Source: Arctopsyche grandis (taxonomy: Eukaryota; Arthropoda; Insecta; Trichoptera; Hydropsychidae). From it: 64,000 bases of DNA. The notes beneath the pieces are model-generated. The model saw only the letters and a program-made list of their open reading frames with translations, had not been told where the DNA came from and did not search any database. The first letter of the stretch is position 1. Each line of letters opens with the position of its first letter. A program made the position numbers and the translations under genes. This document shows, piece after piece, positions 10,897 to 21,190 of this stretch. The stretch covers positions 27,087,205-27,151,204 of the forward strand of contig NC_135361.1 of assembly GCF_051622035.1 (NCBI RefSeq), written 5' to 3'.

Positions 10897-13800
10897 ATGT
10901 CAACTTTAGCGGTTCTTTTGAAGTGCGCTTTCATCTTCGCATCCATTGGTTGCATCCAGGGATGCAGCGAAGAGGGTGTCAACGATACGCCTCCAAGTAG
11001 TGAGTCAATAAAAGAAATCCTTATGAAAAAAATATGACCTAATTTTACGTGGCTTGTGGCTTGTCTGCAGATAAGTCGGTTGTACTGATAACACTGAGCA
11101 ACAAAAAATCACGTTTTTGAGTTACCAGAGCGGAGACTAGCCAATCTTTACTAAGTTTGACCCACTGAATTCGAATATGATATTGATTTTTGTTGGTGGG
11201 TGATCGTTTACGAGATATGAGCGTTTAAAAAAATCCGCGATTTTTACAGTTTTTTGGCTTTTGCGGTCTTTAACTCAAAATTTAGGATTGTTACGCTCAA
11301 AGTGAGTATTGGAATCAATAGTCAGATATTTTTCCTATTAATTCTTATATTTCATTGCTTTAAAATACTTCTAATTAATTGTCTAGCGAACTTTAAAAGT
11401 CAAAAATATATTTTTTCTTACGGATTTTTTGTCCGTGCTATTTTTCATTTATTTGGCAAATTTTTTATTTCACCACGTTTATAAAGATTGGTTTTCTATC
11501 TCAATATTTTTTTTTTATCTAAACGTACTAACTAAAGCGGTAATTGCAATTTAAATGCTTTCGTTGTATATATGGTTGTATCGCGTAATATGTTAGGGCA
11601 AGCGAGATGCCGTAATATGTTAGGGCAAGCGACATTTAAAAATTTTATTCGAGTTTTTGTAAAACTGGGTTTTTTAAAAGATTTTGTTGTCTTATAGAAA
11701 AAAAATGGTTTTTGGCATAGAATCTATTTATTTATTAAATTTTTTTTACTTATATTATATCTACATATATAATACTCATTAAAAACACTTAATCTAATAT
11801 TGTGCACCCCTTCCTTTATTTTATATCACTTCTCTTATTCTTGAAGGCATCGATTCCACCAATATTTTTAAACAATCACCTGTAATGTCGTCATACCACA
11901 CTTTTTCTAATGTTTGTACGTTCTCAATCGGGTTTAAGTCAGGACTATTACCCAGCCACTCCAGCGTCAAAATTCCATGTTTTTTTAATAAAGTCTTTCA
12001 CCCTAATATCATAACTAGTCACCGGAGCCTGAGGGGGCCGTCTATTGTTCAATGGTTGTAAATGCATTGTTAAAGGTTTGCCGAACAATGGATAGCACTG
12101 TAACTATCCTACCTCTAATCATAACATTAAATTGTACAATATTTTTGCATTTAAAATATTGCCTAGGATATGAAGTATTTTAAAAAATATAAATATGCGG
12201 ATTTAGCGCGATGACACGGTGCAGAATCGTCCTGGAAAATGCTCTGTGTTCCATACGAGCAATGCATTTCAATAGATGGGAACAGGTTCATTGTTAATAT
12301 ATTTTTGTAAACTTCTGCGTTTACCGTTCCATCAATAAAAGCCAACTGGTCCACCCAAAAGTAAAAGAAAGACCCCAGACCATCTTTCCTGCAGGATACT
12401 TCACCATTGGCAAAAAGCATTCGTCACTTAGATGTTCCAGACGTTCCAGAGTTCTGCGTCTCACACACCGCATTTAATCGGACCCGAATAAATTTGATTT
12501 ACTCTCATCCGAGAAGATGATATTCTGCCAATCACTTAGGGTCCAATTTTCATATTTCTCGGCCCATTCCAGACGCTGCAGACGCATTTTTTTGGTGAGA
12601 AATGGTTTTGTTGTTGGTCTTCTAGCAAAAAAACCCCATTCACGAAGGTGATTTCACAATGTTTCTTAACTTATTTCAGAACCACTAGCTGCTATAAACT
12701 GCAATCTGATATCGGGTCTATCACTATATTACAGGTCTGTTACCGAGAGTTGGCGCGTTCTCATACTCACGCACATGCGCGCGAAAGAGACAGAGCGTCT
12801 TTTTATTATTGAATGCAGTGTGACAGCATGCTATGCACCTATTCACAGACACTACACAAGCGCATTTGTTCTATAATAGACCTATAATTGAAATTGCTTA
12901 TGTCACACCATATAACAAAAATACATAACGGTAATTTGATTTAGCGAGGTTTTGAACCATTTTTTTCATATTAAAGAATTGAATAGAGATATTAAATTAA
13001 TTATATTTTAAAGATATTTGAAAAAAACAAAACGACCGCGATGCGAATCGAACACATGACCAACATATGTATTTTTTTTATTTTTTTTATTGAAAAACCT
13101 AATATGCTATAAACCCATGCGATGATTTTTCATCGGTCTCATCATATTTTGATAATAACATTTCTAAGTGATTCCTGTATCAATTCCTTTTCAGAAACAA
13201 CCCGTTGAAATATCAACGGGCTCAACACTAGTTATAAATAAAAGGCTTGTCTGTTGGAAGATAAGATTCTAGTCACTAAGAAACAGCTACGATAGAAAAA
13301 TTGTTAGATACTTATGTATCAATTTGTTTACAGACTTTATATCAATGGTCAATCATTGAGTTTCGTATAAGGTTAAAAGGAATCATAATCCAACGTGCAT
13401 ACATAACTAATATATAGAGGTAGGATAGTCACAGTGCTATCCATTGTTCTATTGTTGTAAATCCTTTGTAAAAAAGGTTCGGCAAACCTTTAACAATGCA
13501 TTTACAACCTTTGAACAATAAGCGGCACTTTCTGGGTCCGGTGACTACTAATATATGTACTTTTCATGTCAGTCGGTTCTAAATGCTGGAAGCAAAATGA
13601 AGTGTTAGATTGGTATAAGTGTGAAAAAAGTTGCGATAATCCTAACCCCAAGTGTCCCGAATGGAGGCAACCAGGTTGCACCTGTAAATCTGGATATCTG
13701 AGAGATCCTTGGACTGGAGAGTGCGTCCTTCCTTCGCAATGTTCCAACGGTATTTCAAATTTTTATACTATTATTCATATGTTTTAACTTTGTAATAAAT

Positions 13801-14214
13801 ACTTCTGATTATATACATATGTAGTATGCACTGGACCAAATGAAGTATTTTCACCTTGTTCCAAAAGTTGCGAGAAGACTTGCGACAACGATGACCCAAT
13901 TTGTAGTACTGTTTGCAAACCAGGATGCATATGCAAAGAAGGTTATGTGAGAGATACTACGAATGGAAAATGCGTCCTTCGTCAACAATGTTCTGGAGGT
14001 ACATGTCCAAGATCTTTCCATTTTTATTTTGGTTAAAAATTATTATATTAAGCTAGTACATAGAAGAGATAAGAATATTTCACTACTTGTACCTATAGGT
14101 ACATATAATATGTGTGCAATAACTTCCGAAAACATGCACAATCCACCCAAAGATTGTCCTTCGGGGTGTTTCGAGGGATCTATCTGCCATCATGGGTATC
14201 TGAGGGAAACTTAA
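10897..14214 (+). CDS. Secreted TIL protein with one reduced and one truncated domain, TIL gene 3
   Basis: Exons 10897-10999, 13573-13749, 13825-13998 and 14099-14214, all phase 1, encode 189 aa. Exon 1 is the array's signal peptide (MSTLAVLLKCAFIFASIGCI). Exon 2 is a TIL domain with 8 cysteines: the second is Tyr (DWYKC) and the sixth is Arg (PEWRQPGC). In the TIL fold these two pair, so one whole disulfide is gone. Exon 3 is a complete 10-Cys domain (VCTGPNEVFSPC). Exon 4 still has an in-phase acceptor but encodes only the middle of a domain (ENMHNPPKDC to GYLRET) before TAA at 14212. The same frame after the stop reads SNKCIRPYTC, the missing end of a TIL domain, so the exon has decayed by a nonsense change and loss of its N-terminal cysteines. 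Intron 1 is 2.6 kb of transposons. The protein may be functional with two domains. Confidence 0.75.
11092..11550 (+). mobile_element. Inverted-repeat element (family E), truncated copy
   Basis: The start CACTGAGCAACAAAAAATCA and the following roughly 450 bp match, partly inverted, the complete copy at 45054-45790. The right terminus is missing. It lies in intron 1 of TIL gene 3. Confidence 0.55.
11805..12720 (-). mobile_element. Tc1-like transposase fossil
   Basis: Minus-strand translations give, in order, DWQNIIFSDESK (first Asp region, about 12520), IFQDDSAPCHRAKS (second Asp, about 12240) and [14 protein letters not shown] (about 11960), the Tc1/mariner DDE signature. The frame is broken by shifts and stops, and a 101-bp MITE (12016-12116) is inserted. 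The element is dead. Confidence 0.8.
12016..12116 (+). mobile_element. MITE with 9-bp target duplication (family F), copy 1
   Basis: It starts TAGTCACCGGAGCCTGAGGG and ends CTATCCTACCTCT. The flanks are TATCATAAC (12007-12015) and AATCATAAC (12117-12125), an 8/9 match. It sits inside the Tc1-like fossil and is therefore younger than it. Confidence 0.7.
12731..12892. mobile_element. Possible small inverted-repeat element
   Basis: AGGTCTGTTA at the left and TAATAGACCT at the right form a 10-bp inverted repeat with one mismatch, around a less AT-rich core. No convincing target duplication is seen. Confidence 0.25.
12950..13231 (+). mobile_element. Helitron-like element (families A and B), 3' end at 13231
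   Basis: The left part matches the family A block at 1430-1605. The right end is a perfect hairpin CCCGTTGAAATATCAACGGG (13201-13220), then CTCAACA and CTAG (13228-13231) followed by T. A GC-rich hairpin about 10 nt before CTRR with insertion at A/T is the Helitron 3' signature. No Rep/helicase is present, so it would be non-autonomous. Confidence 0.55.
13416..13547 (-). mobile_element. MITE with 9-bp target duplication (family F), copy 2
   Basis: Inverted relative to the other copies (AGAGGTAGGATAGTCAC to GGTCCGGTGACTA), 132 bp. It is flanked by a perfect 9-bp direct repeat CTAATATAT at 13407-13415 and 13548-13556. It lies 25 bp before exon 2 of TIL gene 3. Confidence 0.75.
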
Positions 14215-14394
14215 TCAAATAAATGCATACGTCCTTATACGTGTTAATATAAATATGTATTATAAAAATAATAAATTTGATTTAATGTTTTGGGACTTCT
14301 TTTCTCACTTTAAAATCTTCTAATGTTGTCAACTATTCAATACACCAAAAATAAGTTACATGTTTTTCTCTTGGATGTGTATCCATGTGTATCA

Positions 14395-14535
14395 TCTTCA
14401 TCATTAATTTTAATGTCTAGACTCGATATACAAACTTGAACACGATGATTATATAAATATTAAGTTAGCAAAAAAAATCTGGTCATTAATAATGAAAATT
14501 GACAGTTGTATGGCTGTATCTATGATATACGGGTC
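14395..14535. repeat. Block duplicated from upstream of TIL gene 3
   Basis: Near-identical to 9658-9785. The copy ends at TGATATAC, where a piece of the fold-back element known from 63234-63633 (GGGTCTACGTGACGAGACAG) and then (TA)n follow. Confidence 0.55.
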
Positions 14536-14560
14536 TACGTGACGAGACAGAATGTTAAAC

Positions 14561-14564
<4 letters not shown>

Positions 14565-14632
<68 letters not shown>
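14565..14632. repeat. (TA)n microsatellite
   Basis: About 34 uninterrupted TA units. Confidence 0.9.
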
Positions 14633-14637
<5 letters not shown>

Positions 14638-14770
14638 CTATATAATCAAATTGAATAGAAAAATGATATAATTTATGATATTTATTCAATTTTACTTCGA
14701 TTTAATTATTCAAGTGTAACCGAAGTCTAGACATATGCTTACAAACAACAATGTAAATATGAATCGGCAT

Positions 14771-14777
14771 TATAAAA
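14771..14777 (+). promoter_or_regulatory. TATA box of TIL gene 4
   Basis: TATAAAA, 43 bp before the ATG, followed by CTGACTATTCAGT. The CATTATAAAAC.GCTGACTATTCAGT context is repeated before TIL gene 5 at 31057. Confidence 0.6.
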
Positions 14778-14813
14778 CCGCTGACTATTCAGTACTATTC
14801 TATAGACTGCAAA

Positions 14814-17800
14814 ATGTCGACTTTCGCGGTTCTTTTGAAGTGCATTCTCATCTTCGGATTCATTGGATATATCCAAGGATATAACACTTGTAAGTTGAAA
14901 CTACAAGTATTTAGTTTTAAAATATACATATACATATGTACATATGTCCTACAACATATGTATATTAAGCTTTGAGTTTTATTGAGAATGATAACAAGCA
15001 GTTTCATGATTTTGTTACTATATTTTTTTATTTACATACATATTAAATATTTTATGTATGCATTTAATGGCTTTTTCCGACTTCCCAGTGTTTGTTTGTT
15101 CATGTTTTATCATTAAATTAATGCTCGTTTTATATATTGTTTATTTTTTAGCGTATATACATATGTTTATATGTCTCAGTTGGCATGCCGAAAATCTCTC
15201 TGTTTTTGTCGCATAGCATTACTTACGTGAGCGCGAGCAGGATACAAGGGGACTCGGTTTGATGTCACCTGGTCCAATTGTATCCTTCTCGCTCACACGC
15301 ATCTAAGGTTTTGCGACAAAAGCAGGGAGATTTTCACGACATGCCACTGGTATGAACATATGTATGTATAAATAAATTAGATTGGTTCCCCATGTTGTAT
15401 GAAATTTATCTAATGTCGGCTAGATTTGATATAAATTATTTTATATATAGTGTACCTAATCCGCTTATATGAAAAATAGTGCTTTCAACTAGTGGTGGCT
15501 CGTGCGAAATTACGAAAAAATTGAATTTACAACCTGTGAATGTAATTAAAATAAAACGATTAGCCGCCACTGCTCTTAACACTAATAAATAATTTTTTAA
15601 TATCAACAGGCTGAATGAAATTACTGAATCTATTTTTTTGTAACAAAAATACAATACCTTTGATTGATTGATAATTTAGCATAATGCTGTTGCGTCGGGG
15701 TGGGTGGAGGATCCAAATGAAAGGCCAAAGTCACTTCACAGCATTTATTGACTGATTAAGGAGGTCCACGCGCAGCCAGCGCTCATTCCAAAACAATCCC
15801 CTATGCCAAGTGCACTTGGCATAGGGGATTCTGAGAACTCTAGCGGGAAGTGACTGAGTGCCGTTACCGACCACTTAGAATCCCGCTAGGTCAATTCGAG
15901 GGTCTCCATTGTTAGCCCCCGACTGCACTTTAGGCTATATTAGGGGGATAATCCCTAATGCACTTAACCGTCGGCTCCTCTTTCCTACTCTACAATAATT
16001 ACGAGTAAATAGTTTTCTTTCCAAATTTCAAAAAAATATTTTATAAAGATGAAACTTTGTAAATTTCTTAGTATACCAAATCTAAATAAAAAAAGACTAT
16101 ATGGAGATATTGGGACTTATGTCTATGTATGTATATGAGACTTATACTATGTATGTCTTAATCATAAACACTTCATTTTATGATAGGTGGGTTACACTGC
16201 TTGAAGAAAAATGAGGTATTTGATAAATGTCTAGGATTGTGTGATAAAAGATGCGATAACAAAAATCCTGCATGCCCTAAAATATGTCATCCAGGGTGCA
16301 TTTGCAAATGTGGTTACCTGAGAGATCCCTGGACTGGAGAATGCGTTCTTCCCTCGGAATGTAGCAACGGTATGTATACATAGAACAAACATCTTAAAAT
16401 GTTTATTTTATTATTCGTGCGATTTCACTTTCTAATAATTATTCTAAAAATGTGAATATACAGTATGCAATGGACAGCACGAAATTTTCTCACCCTGTTC
16501 TAAACATTGTGAGAAGACTTGCGACAATGATAACCCTTTCTGTACCAAGATTTGCAAACCGGGATGCATCTGCAAAGAGGGATACGTGAGAAATACTGAG
16601 ATCGGAAAATGCGTTCTACCTGCGCAATGTCCCAAAGGTGCGTGTCCTTGTCTAATCAACATTTAATATTCACCTATAATGTAAAATACAATATTTATTT
16701 TCAATTTCAGTGTGTCCATTGAACGAAGAATATCAACAATGTGGCACCATGTGTCCCATAACTTGTGATAATAGGCACAATCCTCCGAAAGTTTGTGGTC
16801 TGGCTTGCGTTTCAGGATGTTTTTGCGTTAAGGGGTACGTGAGGGATACTAAATCAAAGAAATGCGTTCTTCCATGTGATTGTCCACGTTGTGAGTATAA
16901 ATTTATTATCTATTTTTGATCAATCTAAGCTGATGCATTGGGCCAAACAGTTCATTTCTGATGCAGGCTAGAAACTTTTTATTAATCCGTCCAAGATTTC
17001 GAATTCTGGCGACTTCAAATCTAATATTGTATATGTAATTTGGAAAGAGACTTTGTATATATGTATGCATGTACATACATATGTATGTATGTATGTATGT
17101 ATCCTTCGTTCGTAGAAATCCGTGACGTCACCGAACAAATAATTTGCTTTTTTCCGATTCAAAGGATTCAAAGTTCCCAGGGGCGTAGGCGCTGAGGGCG
17201 GAGCCCTATTGGGCGCAGCCACCAGGGGTGGAGCTCTGGGAGGAAAAGCCCTAGGGGCGCAGACGTCTGGGGCGGAGCCCTAGGGGGCGCAGATGCCGAG
17301 GGTGGAGCCCTGGGGGGCGAAGTCCTAGGGCTCCGCCCCCTAGAGGGCACAGACGCCGAGAGCGGAGACCTAGGGGGTGCAGACGCTGGGGGTGTACATA
17401 TAATTTTTTATAAGAGACTTACTATATATGTACATATGTTTGTTTGTTCGTGACAGTCAATTTAATAAAATAAAACAAATCAGTATTCATATAAATTTAT
17501 ATAAAATAAAAATATTCAAATAAATTTATATAAAATGAAAATATTCAAATAAATTTATATAAAATAAAAATATTCAATTAAATTTAATAAGATTATTCAT
17601 GTTTAAGCGGTTTATATTACAAATGCCGAGCGAAGCCGGGTAATACAGCTAGTTAATTATAAAATAAAACTTTATTTTTAGCCTAGGTAGAAAATATGTT
17701 AAAATTTTACTTAAATGTATTTTTTTATTGTAGGTCCAGGACATCGTGGTGAAAGTTCAGAGAAAAAAATTTCCCATCGAAGTTGCGTAGCTCCAAGATC

Positions 17801-18134
17801 CAAAGAAAGGGGTCATGGTAGACATTCAACAGAACGAAAGGGTTCCAAAGAAAAGGGTCATGGTGGACATTCAAAAGAAAGAAAGGGTTCCAAAGAAAAG
17901 CGTCACGGTGGACATTCAAAAGAAAGAAAGGGTTCCAAAGAAAAGCGTCATGGTGGACATTCAAAAGAAAGAAAGGGTTCCAAAGAAAAGGGTCATGGTG
18001 GACATTCAAAAGAAAGAAAAGGTTCCAAAGAAAAGGGTCATGGTCATTCAAAAGAAAAAAAGGGTTCCAAGGAAAAGGGTCATGGGAGACATTCAAACGA
18101 ATACAGAAGCCGAGAAAACTGTGGTTGTTATTAA
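14814..18134 (+). CDS. Secreted three-domain TIL protein with His/Gly/Lys/Ser repeat tail, TIL gene 4
   Basis: Exons 14814-14889, 16187-16369, 16464-16637, 16711-16890 and 17734-18134, all phase 1, encode 337 aa. Exon 1 is the signal peptide (MSTFAVLLKCILIFGFIGYI). Exon 2 is a TIL domain with 12 cysteines: the codon split by intron 1 (T|GT) gives one extra Cys, and CICKCGYLRDP gives the other. Exon 3 is a standard 10-Cys domain. Exon 4 is a third domain (CPLNEEYQQCGTMC) ending CVLPCDCPR, with one further Cys at the split codon. P1-like residues are Lys, Lys and Leu. Exon 5 encodes a basic low-complexity tail of about six units of GSKEKGHGGHSKERK and ends NCGCY. The tail could bind metal, glycan or nucleic acid, or serve cross-linking; the sequence does not say which. 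Introns 1 and 4 carry MITEs and a Helitron-like element. Confidence 0.85.
15178..15350. mobile_element. Inverted-repeat MITE in intron 1 of TIL gene 4
   Basis: The left end AGTTGGCATGCCGAAAATCT and, reading in from the right, AGTGGCATGTCGTGAAAATC form imperfect inverted repeats that extend into TTTTTGTCGCA on both arms. The right half is also present at 32040-32140 in the matching intron of gene 5. Confidence 0.55.
15490..15572. mobile_element. 83-bp hAT-like MITE shared with TIL gene 5
   Basis: Termini AGTGGTGGCTCGTG and, inverted, CAGTGGCGGCTAATCG. Flanks CTTTCAAC (15482-15489) and CTCTTAAC (15573-15580) agree at 6 of 8 bases. The same insertion at the same site is in gene 5 intron 1 (32350-32435), so it predates the gene duplication. 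Confidence 0.6.
15690..15940. repeat. GC-richer insert with 36-bp palindrome
   Basis: A less AT-rich block present in intron 1 of gene 4 and replaced by different sequence in gene 5 (32660-33035), although the flanks align. It holds a perfect 36-bp palindrome at 15795-15830 centred on AAGTGCACTT. The element type is unknown. Confidence 0.45.
17037..17652 (+). mobile_element. Helitron-like element (family C) with internal GC-rich minisatellite
   Basis: It starts near AATTTGGAAAGAGACTTTGT (shared with 58240) and ends AAGCCGGGTAATACAGCTAG followed by T. Inside, 17170-17395 is a minisatellite of about 35-bp GGGGCGCAGACG..GGAGCCCT units. It is absent from the matching intron of TIL gene 5, so it inserted after the duplication. 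Confidence 0.55.
17800..18100 (+). repeat. 45-bp coding minisatellite, TIL gene 4 tail
   Basis: In-frame tandem units of 45 bp (GGTTCCAAAGAAAAGGGTCA at the start of each) encode GSKEKGHGGHSKERK. The last unit is one Gly-Gly pair shorter. Gene 5 carries the same array, much longer. Confidence 0.9.
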
Positions 18135-18213
18135 TTATGGATTTTGATGTCTTTGAAAAAAATAAATGAAAATACATTGTATCAAAAATACTTATTATTG
18201 TGATTATTACTGA

Positions 18214-18361
18214 TCAGAGAAATGTTTTATTAATAGAAGTGGCTTTAGGCGTCATATTGTTGTCAAGTGATGATTGTCCACAGAAAATCCTAAATAATTT
18301 TAGCATCAGTCGTATTTGATGCTTGGTGCTCGACGTAGTATGTCCGATAAAAACTTCTCTG
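18214..18361. mobile_element. Small inverted-repeat element (family G)
   Basis: Termini CAGAGAAATGTTTTATT and, inverted, CAGAGAAGTTTTTATCGG. An inverted full copy lies at 51015-51172 and a fragment at 50648. No clear target duplication is visible. Confidence 0.5.
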
Positions 18362-19423
18362 TTTGTTTATATTATTTGCAAGATGGGTAAGCATCGGAAA
18401 AATGCATTCAGAAACACACAATAAACAACATGGGATACATTTTTTATAATTGATCTGATTGTAGTCCGTGCGTTGTAACGTAGTTATGGAGACGTGGGTT
18501 CGACGGGCTCTTCTATAGTGGCAGATCTTCGTGTGATGTAATCCAGGAAGAAATGGAAATAGATTACCAGGCAGAAAACGCTTTCACAGTTCCTAAGGAA
18601 TTAGACACACGACTACAGTTAGTAGAAGAACAGTTCAGGAAGCACTTGGAATAGGGTTTCTGAAGTCTTGAGTTTTATTATATTTCTCTGTTCCTGGGAC
18701 TCGAGATTATGACTTTTTTTCATTTGAATCAAATTGGAAATACTTATTGGAAAAACATGCATATGCATATGTATATAAATTTATTTAATTTTAAAATACT
18801 ATTTTTTTTGAGACAACTTGAAAAAGTTTTAATTGACAACATAGTCGGGAAATAATTTTGTAACAAATATTGTATATTTGTACATATGATTGTTAATTAA
18901 TAATATGAGAACACATATTTTAATAGCACATGTTTTTTAATCAGTGATCATTTGTCATTATTTTTTATTAGATGATTCCAAAAATATAAGTCATCGATTT
19001 GTGTTCTAAATCATAATGATACAATGTATTCTAGAACATCAAGGGATAAACCTTCAATTAAAAATAATTATTGATTAAGGTGTATTAAATGGGTAAAAAG
19101 TCATCGGTTCTCATGGATTTCTTTTTGTTCATCAAAGAATTGTAAAAATATACAGCCAAAATTGCACTAAAAAACGGTGAAGCATCCTCCAAGTAAAATT
19201 GCCTGAGAATACTTTTCTTATTGGACAAACTTGTTTATACAATTTGAACCATTAACAAAATAGGTAATATTAAGATACATAAAATGTAATGGGAGACTGT
19301 TATTTCATGGTACCCCGACTTTTCCACGCGGTCAATAAGCGCCCCTTCGTTACCGCGCCGCGACAAAACAATTTGGATTACCATTAAAAGCCCGAGTGAA
19401 GTAGTATTTAGTGATACATATAC
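18362..19423. other. Stretch without recognised gene
   Basis: Mostly AT-rich. A 33-codon open frame near 18556-18657 (VPKELDTRLQLVEEQFRKHL) looks protein-like but is isolated, with no start context, splice partner or homolog I can name. Confidence 0.35.
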
Positions 19424-20300
19424 AGGTATTCCTCGACTTACGACGGAGATACGTTCTTTTTTTTCGGTGATTTTACTTACTTTTATTAATACAGTAATTC
19501 AAATGAATTCATATTAAAATTAAAAAAAAATTAAACATCTACCTCATCCGTACTTATTAATTATAAATTATACATCCTCATCACTTATCACTAGTCACCG
19601 GAGCCTGAGGGGGCTGTGTATTGTTCAAAGGTTGTAAATGCATTGTTAAAGGTTTGCCGAATAATGGATAGCACTGTGACTATCCTACCTCTACTTATCA
19701 CATAAGTACAATCCATTTCTTCATCTTCAGTTTGAGATACAGTCGTATGAGTTTTTTTGAAAAATGTGTCTAATTTTGTTTGAACAGTATCCTGTTTTTT
19801 TTCTCTATATATTTCTTGGTAGCATGCGAGATTTTCTTGAATCCTGCGGTTCACATTTGAAAATCTTTCACTGTATGGGTCCATCATTTCAAACTTTTGT
19901 ATTCCTTGATTAATTAAATTAAAAGCAGCAGCCATTTCTTTCAATACAAATTTTTTCAGCGGTTCCGCAGATGTGATTAATTCATTTTCATCAATATCCT
20001 CTTCTACAACCATTTGAGTTTCAAGATCTAATAATTCTGCATTGGTTAGATCTTCTGAATCTTTTTCAAGAAGTTGGTTGATGTCTTCGTTATCTACGTT
20101 CAATTGTAGACGTTCACTAAATTGTACGATTAGGTTAGTAATATCCTCGACATTTTTTTCTTTTTCGTATATGGAAAGAGAAACGGGTTCAAATCGATTG
20201 GTGAGTTTTTTCCATATTCCGTACATACATACTGAAGTAACTTCTTTCCATCCCTTATCTATATTTTTTATAGCATGAAGGTTATTATAATTTTTCCAAA
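19424..20300 (-). mobile_element. Tigger/pogo-like transposase C-terminal fossil
   Basis: A minus-strand frame (20226 to 19693) encodes an acidic C-terminal region like that of Tigger/CENP-B-type transposases: DITNLIVQFSERLQLNVDNE, then DINQLLEKDSEDLTNAELLD. The paralogous region of the fuller Tigger copy at 61688-62299 has the same layout. A pogo-type inverted terminus (CAGGTATTCCTCGACTTACG) stands at 19424; a matching inverted end lies at 25483-25538. The catalytic core is absent here, and a MITE (19592-19692) is inserted in the C-terminal part. Confidence 0.6.
19592..19692 (+). mobile_element. MITE with 9-bp target duplication (family F), copy 3
   Basis: 101 bp, TAGTCACCGGAGCCTGAGGG to CTATCCTACCTCT. 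It is flanked by a perfect direct repeat ACTTATCAC at 19583-19591 and 19693-19701. It lies inside the Tigger-like fossil. Confidence 0.8.
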
Positions 20301-20719
20301 ATTATTGAAAAGTTTTTCCTTCTTCTATTGCTTCAATGCCTTGCGCAATGCCTTCAATGTAATTTTTAAATAATGAGGTTTAAGAGGGTTGGATAGCAGC
20401 GTCACTTTTGAATATCGCTTTATAAAAAATGTTGTTTTTGTTTCTGTCTTCGAGCTAAAGCCCGACCTACCACGAAAGTGAGTGAGAGTGTGTGTGTGCG
20501 CGCGCGCTTTGCATCGAGCACAAATTCCCAAACATCGAATATTATTGATGTACTAGTGTTGGACCCGTTGATTTCAACGGGTGGTTTCGAAAAGGAATTG
20601 AAACTCGAATAAAAATAAAGTTAAAGATATTGAATCGACTGGTTTCGGAAAGAAATTGATGCACGAATTACGAAGTGATTACGAATTACGAACTACGTTT
20701 TGTGCATCGCCGACCTCCT

Positions 20720-21190
20720 GCCGCCTTTGCCCCCGATGCCTCCGTCGCTCCGGGGCCTTCGGCCCCAGCGCCGCCGACGCCTCCGGCGCCCCCGACGCCT
20801 TCGGCACCCCGGGGGCTTCGCCCCCAGCGCCGCCGACGCCTCCGGCGCCCCCAGCACCCCCGATGCCTTCGGCACCCCGGGGGCTTCGCCCCCAGCGCCG
20901 CCAACGCCTCCGGCGCCCCCAGCCCCCCCCGATGCCTTCGGCACCCCGGGGGCTTCGCCCCCAGCGTCCCCGATGCCTTCGGCACCCCGGGGGCTTCGCC
21001 CCCAGCGCCGCCGACGCCTCCGGCGCCCCCAGCCCCCCCGATGCCTTCGGCACCCCGGGGGCTTCGCCCCCAGCGTCCCCGATGCCTTCGGCATCCCGGG
21101 GGCTTCGCCCCCAGCGCCCCGATGCCTTCGGCACCCCGGGGGCTTCGCCCCCAGCGCCGCTGACGCCTTCGGCGCCGCCAGCGCCCCCGG
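20720..21190. repeat. GC-rich minisatellite
   Basis: Tandem, partly higher-order units built from GATGCCTTCGGCACCCCGGG and CTTCGCCCCCAGCGCCGCCG. It is strikingly GC-rich in an AT-rich region and open in all six frames for long stretches, which is a composition effect and not a gene. Confidence 0.85.

Noticed and set aside
18556-18657. 33-codon frame with protein-like composition (VPKELDTRLQLVEEQFRKHL).
   Set aside because: Too short and isolated; no splice partner or family recognised.
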